Shown here piece by piece: positions 5,899 to 9,376 of a DNA stretch of 9,376 bases (its first letter is position 1; the number at the start of each line of letters is the position of its first letter). The notes under the pieces were generated by a model. The model saw only the letters and a program-made list of their open reading frames with translations. It did not search any database and had not been told where the DNA came from. A program made the position numbers and the translations under genes. The stretch is from Pseudomonadota bacterium (GTDB lineage Bacteria > Desulfobacterota > Desulfobacteria > Desulfobacterales > Desulfosarcinaceae), in the NCBI GenBank assembly GCA_023435265.1, contig JAEYRZ010000057.1, forward strand, positions 1 through 9,376, in the 5' to 3' direction.

Positions 5899-6501
5899 AT
5901 GATCATCAGACAAATGGAAAACGGATACCTGGACAACTTTTCCTATATCGTGGGCTGTGAAGCCACCCACAAGGCATTGGTGATCGATCCGGGACCGGAG
6001 ACGGACGAAATACTGGCTGCCGCCGAACGAGAGGGACTGACGATCGAAATGGTCGTCAACACCCACGGCCACAGCGATCACACCGCCGGCAACGCCGCCC
6101 TCAAGGCGCGCACGCAAGCGCGCATCTTGATCCACAAGCGGGATGCCGAAGGCTTTCCGCAGGCGGACCACTTCCTCGACACTGAAACCACCCTGCCGCT
6201 GGGCGAGATCACCTTCGAGGTGATCCACACGCCCGGTCATACGCCGGGGGGAATCTGTCTTTACGCCCAGGGAAATCTCTTCACCGGCGACACACTGTTT
6301 GTCGGCGACAGCGGCCGCACCGACCTGCCCGGCGGCGATCGCCCGACGCTCGGCGCCTCGATCCGCCGCCTGATGCAGCTGCCCGACGAAACGGTGGTCT
6401 GGCCGGGTCACGATTACGGCCCCAGCAGCTTTTCGACCATCGGATGGGAAAAGCGCAACAACGTCAATGCCCGCGAATACGGTTATTATGTTGAGGAGTA
6501 A
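5899..6501 (+). CDS. Metallo-beta-lactamase-fold hydrolase, glyoxalase II-like
   Basis: A 200-residue single-domain zinc/iron hydrolase. All metal ligands of the fold are present: H56, H58, D60 and H61 in THGHSDH (55-61), H114 in HTPGHTPGG (110-118), the bridging D131 in FTGDTLFVGDSGRTDLPG (128-145) and H171 in GHDYG (170-174). The GDSGRTDLPGGD stretch is typical of the glyoxalase II-like MBL subgroup that hydrolyses thioesters, though many members have unassigned substrates. It is shorter than housekeeping GloB because the C-terminal glutathione-contact domain is missing, so S-lactoylglutathione is not an assured substrate. No rhodanese or sulfur-dioxygenase fusion is visible. The ATG at 5899 has GAGAGG (5888-5893) 5 nt upstream. 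No leader peptide is seen; cytosolic. The 123-bp gap before it contains no clear promoter. The stop is followed at once by the CCCTCCTTT that can pair with the next gene's ribosome site. Confidence 0.9.
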   Translation: MIIRQMENGYLDNFSYIVGCEATHKALVIDPGPETDEILAAAEREGLTIEMVVNTHGHSDHTAGNAALKARTQARILIHKRDAEGFPQADHFLDTETTLPLGEITFEVIHTPGHTPGGICLYAQGNLFTGDTLFVGDSGRTDLPGGDRPTLGASIRRLMQLPDETVVWPGHDYGPSSFSTIGWEKRNNVNAREYGYYVEE

Positions 6502-6502
6502 A

Positions 6503-6587
6503 AGCCCTCCTTTTTACATTCAGGTGATCCGATCCTATCTTGGAAGCCTGAAGTGCCTCGAAGAAGATGGGGTCGGAAAGGAGGGTT
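6503..6587 (+). promoter_or_regulatory. Leader helix predicted to mask the ribosome site of the dienelactone-hydrolase-like gene
   Basis: CCCTCCTTT (6505-6513) is the exact reverse complement of AAAGGAGGG (6577-6585), the Shine-Dalgarno of the next gene. With flanking A-U, G-U and U-G pairs the helix covers 6503-6515 against 6575-6587, 13 contiguous pairs ending at the base before the ATG. An inner stem, TTCAGG (6519-6524) with CCTGAA (6547-6552), lies within the 59-nt loop. An RNA like this can keep translation off until it is melted by a ribosome, ligand, temperature change or another RNA. The pairing is seen; the switch is inference. Confidence 0.45.
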
Positions 6588-7331
6588 ATGAAAATACAAT
6601 TCGCGGTACCGCTGCTGATTCTTATGGCCGGTGCGTCCGCTGCCGCTGCAGCGGGCGGACCTGTGACGTACGAGGTAAACGGAGTAAAATACGAAGGCTA
6701 TTACACGCCTGCCGGTGACAAGGCGCCCCTGGTTTTGATGATTCATGACTGGGACGGCATCGGCGATTATGAAATCAAACGCTCTGAAATGCTGGCCAAG
6801 CTCGGATATGCGGTTTTTGCCGTCGATCTCTTCGGGGCGGGGGTGCGGCCGGCCACCCTGGAAGATCGCCGCAAGCAGACCGGGGCGCTGTACCAAGACC
6901 GCCAGAAAATGCGAACACTGATGACCGCCGGGCTCGAGAAAGCGAAATCGATGGGTGCCGATGTCGCCAACGCGGTGGCTATGGGCTATTGCTTCGGAGG
7001 GGCCGCCGTATTGGAAATGGCCCGCTCGGGTGCGGACCTGAAGGGTTTCGTCACCTTTCACGGCGGATTGGCCACGCCCGAGGGGCAGGACTACGCGCAA
7101 GTCAAAGGCAGCGTCCTGGTGCTGCACGGAACGGCCGACGCCTCGGTGACCATGGAAGACTTCGCCAACCTGGCCAAGGCCATGGAATCCCAGGGCGTGA
7201 AGCATGAAATGATCACCTACAGCGGTGCGCCGCATGCCTTCACGGTTTTCGGCATAGAAGCCTACCGCGAGGATGCGGACAAGAAATCCTGGAAGCGGTT
7301 TACGGAATACCTCGCCGCAACACTGAAATGA
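6588..7331 (+). CDS. Exported dienelactone-hydrolase-like alpha/beta hydrolase
   Basis: This 247-residue protein has a Sec-type signal peptide (MK, then a hydrophobic run over about 6-22 ending in an Ala-rich AXA-like site), so the mature enzyme is probably periplasmic. The mature part has the dienelactone hydrolase fold: an early MIHDWDGIGD (51-60), the nucleophile elbow GYCFGG (133-138) with C135, the acid D184 in HGTADASV (180-187) and H216 in SGAPHAF (212-218). Cys-Asp-His is the dienelactone hydrolase triad. Family members hydrolyse lactones and esters; the substrate here is unknown, and export is less common than cytosolic location. The ATG at 6588 is chosen because AAAGGAGG (6577-6584) lies just before it and the signal peptide begins there; the in-frame ATG at 6567 would put extra polar residues ahead of the signal. 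Its ribosome site can be masked by the leader helix. A 28-bp palindrome follows 11 nt after the stop. Confidence 0.88.
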   Translation: MKIQFAVPLLILMAGASAAAAAGGPVTYEVNGVKYEGYYTPAGDKAPLVLMIHDWDGIGDYEIKRSEMLAKLGYAVFAVDLFGAGVRPATLEDRRKQTGALYQDRQKMRTLMTAGLEKAKSMGADVANAVAMGYCFGGAAVLEMARSGADLKGFVTFHGGLATPEGQDYAQVKGSVLVLHGTADASVTMEDFANLAKAMESQGVKHEMITYSGAPHAFTVFGIEAYREDADKKSWKRFTEYLAATLK

Positions 7332-7342
7332 ATCAAAGCCAG

Positions 7343-7370
7343 GCGGCAGGGATCACGTGATCCCTGCCGC
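7343..7370. promoter_or_regulatory. 28-bp perfect palindrome between two plus-strand genes
   Basis: GCGGCAGGGATCAC (7343-7356) is followed immediately by its exact reverse complement (7357-7370), with no spacer. It begins 11 nt after the hydrolase stop and ends 21 nt before the next ATG. No U-tract follows, so it is a poor intrinsic terminator, and as RNA it would make a stem of about 12 pairs with a 4-nt loop. It could equally be an operator for a dimeric regulator of the thioredoxin-cupin gene. Confidence 0.6.
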
Positions 7371-7391
7371 GCGCCAACCGAAGGGACGCGC

Positions 7392-8249
7392 ATGACGGAA
7401 CCAGAAGTCAGCCAGATACGGATCGGAACGCACCGCTTCGGCATCGTGGGGCTCAAGGAGGCCATCGCCGAATTGGCTGCAGGCCATGCCCGGGAATCCG
7501 ACGCGTACATCGCCGGAGCGTTGTTACAGCGGCTTTCGACCCGGAACTACATTCCCGGGAACGTGCGCGATGAGTACGGCCGTGCCTTCGTGCGCGAGTT
7601 TCGAAGGTTTTGCGGACAACCCCATGCAGAAGAAGATTCTTCCGGCGGCCCGGAGATCAAGGTGCTGGGCGGCGGCTGCACGGTGTGCGACACCCTTGAA
7701 AACGAAATCATGGCGGTCTTGACCGAGATGAGCGTACCGGGTGGTGTGGAGCATGTGCGCGATCCGGAAGCCATCGCCCGCTACCGAGTGCGGGGGGTGC
7801 CGGCGCTCGTGATCGACGGCCGCGTGATGAGCGTCGGTGTCGTGCCGCCACGCGAACAGATGAAAAAATGGATCGAGGCAGCCGGTTACCGGCTTGCAGC
7901 AGGAGGCAACGTGGAAAAACCGGTTTTTATTAAAAACATACCCTTTTCCGAACCGCAGCGCTTGACCGAACTCGTCGGATATGAAGAGGGGCGCGTGGTC
8001 AGCCGCACCTTCGCCCAGAAACCATCGGTCGGCGTCACGCTGTTTGCCTTTGACGCGGGTGAGAGCATCAGCACCCACACGGCACCTGGCGACGCCCTGG
8101 TCCAGGTGCTGGACGGTCAGGCGCAGATCTCTATCGCCGGAAAGGAGATTACGGTGAGCACCGGCGAGGTGGTGGTGATGCCGGCCGATGTACCGCATTC
8201 GGTCACGGCGGTGCAGCGCTTCAAGATGCTCTTGACGGTAGTAAAATGA
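7392..8249 (+). CDS. Three-part fusion: helical domain, small-disulfide thioredoxin, cupin
   Basis: A 285-residue protein with three segments. Residues 1-75 are a mainly helical region I cannot name (RIGTHRFGIVGLKEAIAEL near 10-28, then RNYIPGNVRDEYGRAF at 51-66), which I recall ahead of thioredoxin-like domains in related bacteria. Residues 87-168 resemble the small redox-active disulfide (thioredoxin_3/TM0996-type) family: IKVLGGGC96-T-V-C99, a cis-Pro loop RGVPALVIDG (134-143) and a helical end. Residues 174-285 form a complete cupin: GESISTHTAPGDALVQVLDG (223-242) with H229, and GEVVVMPADVPHSV (258-271) with H269. The first cupin motif lacks the usual HxH pair, so metal binding may be altered. 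AAGGGA (7381-7386) supports the ATG. Within the linker an AGGAGG and in-frame GTG could start a free cupin. Role inferred: disulfide or thiol chemistry coupled to a sensor or small-molecule cupin; the substrate is unknown. Confidence 0.85.
   Translation: MTEPEVSQIRIGTHRFGIVGLKEAIAELAAGHARESDAYIAGALLQRLSTRNYIPGNVRDEYGRAFVREFRRFCGQPHAEEDSSGGPEIKVLGGGCTVCDTLENEIMAVLTEMSVPGGVEHVRDPEAIARYRVRGVPALVIDGRVMSVGVVPPREQMKKWIEAAGYRLAAGGNVEKPVFIKNIPFSEPQRLTELVGYEEGRVVSRTFAQKPSVGVTLFAFDAGESISTHTAPGDALVQVLDGQAQISIAGKEITVSTGEVVVMPADVPHSVTAVQRFKMLLTVVK
7911..8249 (+). other. Possible internal translation start giving a free cupin
   Basis: AGGAGG (7901-7906) sits 4 nt before an in-frame GTG at 7911, exactly at the boundary of the cupin domain. 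Translation from it would give a 112-residue single-domain cupin beginning MEKPVFIKNIPFSEP, a normal length for small stand-alone cupins. The arrangement looks like two once separate, coupled genes whose stop codon was lost. Whether the internal start is used is not known. Confidence 0.5.
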
Positions 8250-8255
8250 TCTGAA

Positions 8256-8273
8256 CAGCCTCGTTGAGGGCTG
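8256..8273. repeat. Small bulged hairpin just after the thioredoxin-cupin gene
   Basis: CAGCCTC (8256-8262) can pair with GAGGGCTG (8266-8273), leaving one unpaired base, seven nt after the stop. It precedes the stronger GTAGGGGC hairpin in the convergent gap and may add to transcript end formation. Confidence 0.3.
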
Positions 8274-8284
8274 CTGACTTGGCC

Positions 8285-8311
8285 GTAGGGGCCGGCGCGC
8301 CGTGCCCCTAC
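8285..8311. terminator. GTAGGGGC / GCCCCTAC hairpin between convergent genes
   Basis: GTAGGGGC (8285-8292) and GCCCCTAC (8304-8311) are a perfect 8-bp inverted repeat. The middle holds the palindrome CGGCGCGCCG (8293-8302) and one extra T, so the stem can continue inward past a bulge. It lies 35 nt after the plus-strand stop and 36 nt after the minus-strand stop, which suits a bidirectional terminator, but neither side has a U-tract. GTAGGGGC palindromes are also widespread dispersed repeats in bacteria, so it may be a repeat reused here. Confidence 0.5.
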
Positions 8312-8347
8312 ACCGCGCCAAATCCGGGGGTGCAACGACCATCGTCC

Positions 8348-8602
8348 TTAGCCGGTGTCACCCTCTTTGCGGTCCGACACCGCGGCCGCATAGCCCTCGG
8401 GGGTCAGGAAGGCGCTGGTTTTGAGGGCGTTCATATCGATCAATCCATTTTGAAACAGCGATTTGACCGCCTGCAAGGTCCGGGTCGGCGCCTGGCCGAG
8501 CGCGGCGACGATCTCGCCGAGATCCATGATCCCGGGCGGCCCGCTGAAATCCCATTCCCTGGCCAACAACTCCAACACCTTTCGTTCTTCGGGCGTGGTC
8601 AT
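8348..8602 (-). CDS. Small winged-helix-like protein
   Basis: This 84-residue protein is probably a DNA-binding winged helix, judged by its pattern: an N-terminal helix EERKVLELLAREW (5-17), DLGEIVAALG (27-36), a turn, a candidate recognition helix TRTLQAVKSLFQNGLI (40-55), and a short wing MNALKTSAFLTPEGYAAA (57-74) resembling those of MarR/PadR-like domains. I do not recognise the exact family. The ATG whose first base is 8602 is chosen because GGGGAG (plus-strand positions 8608-8613) is 5 nt upstream; a TTG further up (8620) would overlap the previous gene. It begins 14 nt after the stop of the SUI1-type gene, and its ribosome site lies in that gap, so the two are likely cotranscribed and translationally coupled. 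It could be an accessory regulator; no target is visible. Confidence 0.65.
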   Translation of the reverse strand: MTTPEERKVLELLAREWDFSGPPGIMDLGEIVAALGQAPTRTLQAVKSLFQNGLIDMNALKTSAFLTPEGYAAAVSDRKEGDTG

Positions 8603-8616
8603 GCGTTCTCCCCTTT

Positions 8617-8970
8617 TCAACCCCAGGCCGGCTTGACCGTATAGCCCCGCTTTTCAAGCTCGGCCTGCAACTGCACGCGGTGATCGCCCTGGATGACGAT
8701 CGTGCCCGCCTCGACGGTGCCGCCGGCGCCGCAGCGCTGTTTCAGGAGGCGCGCGAGTTCCGCAAGGCCGGCGCCGTCGAGCGCCGGGAGACCCTGGATG
8801 ACGGTGACGATTTTACCCCGGCGCCCCTGGGTTTCGCGCCGGATGCGGACCGGGCCTGCCTTTGGAATGCGCTCCTGCGGCTTTTTGCAGCGGCACTGTG
8901 CCGCGGGCATGCCGCAACGCGGGCAGATGCGGCCCGTTTCGGTGGAATAAACGAGTCGGTGGTTTGACAT
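8617..8970 (-). CDS. yciH: SUI1/eIF1-family translation initiation factor-like protein (YciH type)
   Basis: A 117-residue protein with a short N-terminal zinc knuckle (C16-x2-C19 and C26-x-C28) and a SUI1 domain (about 50-115). The SUI1 core shows KIVTVIQGL (53-61), CGAGGTVEAGTIVIQGDHR (80-98) and RGYTVKPAWG (108-117), the usual eIF1-like segments. Archaeal and eukaryotic eIF1 controls start-site choice on the small ribosomal subunit; bacterial YciH is proposed to affect initiation fidelity under stress. Many bacterial homologues have no N-terminal Zn motif. No good Shine-Dalgarno precedes the ATG (first base 8970). Instead TTGAAT-N17-TATACG lies immediately upstream and would start transcription at or near the ATG, so the mRNA may be leaderless. 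A winged-helix-like gene follows. The family call is firm; the cellular role is inferred. Confidence 0.85.
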   Translation of the reverse strand: MSNHRLVYSTETGRICPRCGMPAAQCRCKKPQERIPKAGPVRIRRETQGRRGKIVTVIQGLPALDGAGLAELARLLKQRCGAGGTVEAGTIVIQGDHRVQLQAELEKRGYTVKPAWG

Positions 8971-8976
8971 GCGGCC

Positions 8977-9005
8977 CGTATATCACCCCGCCGGCCGGGA
9001 TTCAA
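8977..9005 (-). promoter_or_regulatory. Sigma-70-type promoter for the SUI1-type gene
   Basis: On the minus strand TTGAAT (-35, plus positions 9000-9005) is followed after exactly 17 nt by TATACG (-10, 8977-8982). The transcript would begin about 6-8 nt further on, at 8969-8971, which coincides with the ATG at 8970. The spacer contains the palindrome CCGGCCGG (8991-8998). It lies in the 56-bp gap after the transporter gene. Confidence 0.5.
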
Positions 9006-9026
9006 CGATTGCGCCGCGCCGGTTTA

Positions 9027-9376
9027 TCAACCCTGCCGGACCCGGCGCACGGTGCGGTTCAGAAAAGGCCGCAGGCCCCGCAGGCGGCCGTTGAATTTTC
9101 TCAGCGCCTGGCGCAGGCTGTTCTCCTGGGGTTCGCGGACCCACCCGAGCAGCTGGAGACTCAATAGGCGCATCACGGTGGAGGCGATGAAGATATAGTG
9201 CAGCGGAATCCATCCTCCGGCTGCGCCGGAGATCCATCCGCCGGCGCCGCCGGAGGTCCCGTGCGCATTCAAGACCATCAGAACCACGCCGCCGATGATC
9301 GGGGCGATGGCCGCGCCCAGCCCGGCGACGATGCTGTAGGCTGAAATGAACCAGACTTTGCCGGCCTGCGGGGAAA
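9027..9376 (-). CDS. Major facilitator superfamily-like transporter, C-terminal fragment (5' partial)
   Basis: The reading frame is open to the window end, so the N-terminus is missing; 115 residues remain. In order: a cytosolic-looking GKVWFISAYSIV, a transmembrane segment rich in Gly/Ala/Ile (AGLGAAIAPIIGGVVLMVL), a Gly-rich loop, a second transmembrane segment (LHYIFIASTVMRLLSLQLL) and a basic, Arg-rich tail of about 40 residues. This resembles the last two helices and cytosolic tail of MFS permeases, but the diagnostic N-terminal motifs lie outside the window, so MFS is an inference from helix pattern. The Gly-rich loop is encoded by a 24-bp imperfect tandem duplication (9208-9255). The transported molecule is unknown. 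The stop lies 56 nt before the SUI1-type ATG, in the same direction. Confidence 0.6.
   Translation of the reverse strand, partial: SPQAGKVWFISAYSIVAGLGAAIAPIIGGVVLMVLNAHGTSGGAGGWISGAAGGWIPLHYIFIASTVMRLLSLQLLGWVREPQENSLRQALRKFNGRLRGLRPFLNRTVRRVRQG
9208..9255. repeat. 24-bp imperfect tandem repeat within the transporter gene
   Basis: Two adjacent 24-bp units, 9208-9231 and 9232-9255, are identical at 21 of 24 positions and share ATCCATCC at the start and GCCGGAG at the end. The length is in frame, and on the minus strand they encode two eight-residue units, SGGAGGWI and SGAAGGWI, in a loop between membrane helices. It suggests slippage or duplication in a GC-rich tract. Confidence 0.7.

Noticed and set aside
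6493..6515. GGAG...CTCC followed by five T after the MBL-fold gene as an intrinsic terminator
   Set aside because: The stem is only 4 bp, and the same bases make a much better helix with the downstream ribosome site.

Overview
The window is GC-rich, densely coded bacterial DNA that looks like a sulfate-reducing deltaproteobacterium of the Desulfobacteraceae/Desulfosarcina kind, probably from a metagenomic or draft contig. The basis is the gene content (many ferredoxin-type Fe-S, flavin and radical-SAM enzymes, a small-disulfide thioredoxin, a SUI1 factor with a zinc knuckle) and two palindromic repeat types that I recall as common in that group: GCAGGCTGTTGAAAAACG ends and CGTAAAAAGT ends. 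No rRNA or tRNA gene, CRISPR array or transposase was seen, so the lineage call is inference.

Layout. 1-2008 (+): the 3' part of a flavodoxin/ferredoxin fusion, then a cobalamin-binding radical SAM enzyme 19 nt downstream. They look like one operon, with the flavodoxin/ferredoxin a plausible electron donor to the radical SAM cluster. 2009-2391: a 383-bp gap with small hairpins, an AT-rich patch with promoter-like words and an interspersed inverted repeat. 2392-3801 (+): an orphan ParA-type ATPase with an acidic tail, a 145-bp palindromic element that starts inside the parA stop codon, and a small cytosolic fibronectin-III-like protein. 4013-5775 (+): a ferredoxin-nitroreductase fusion whose first cluster motif carries Asp in place of Cys, then a ketopantoate-reductase-family protein. 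5899-8249 (+): a glyoxalase II-like metallo-beta-lactamase-fold hydrolase, an exported dienelactone-hydrolase-like protein and a three-part thioredoxin-cupin fusion. 8348-9376 (-): a winged-helix-like protein, a SUI1/eIF1-type factor and the 3' end of a major facilitator transporter. The plus- and minus-strand blocks converge at 8250-8347 over a hairpin that may stop transcription both ways.

How the genes may work together: most encode redox or detoxification enzymes, but no single pathway is evident. The signals most worth a second look are: a strong in-frame Shine-Dalgarno plus GTG inside the thioredoxin-cupin gene, which could release a free cupin; a 13-pair helix that would mask the ribosome-binding site of the dienelactone-hydrolase-like gene; a 28-bp perfect palindrome upstream of the thioredoxin-cupin gene; the ParA/FN3 pair split by a palindromic element; and a promoter that would give a leaderless SUI1 transcript. 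No clearly new multi-gene defence or biosynthetic system is evident.
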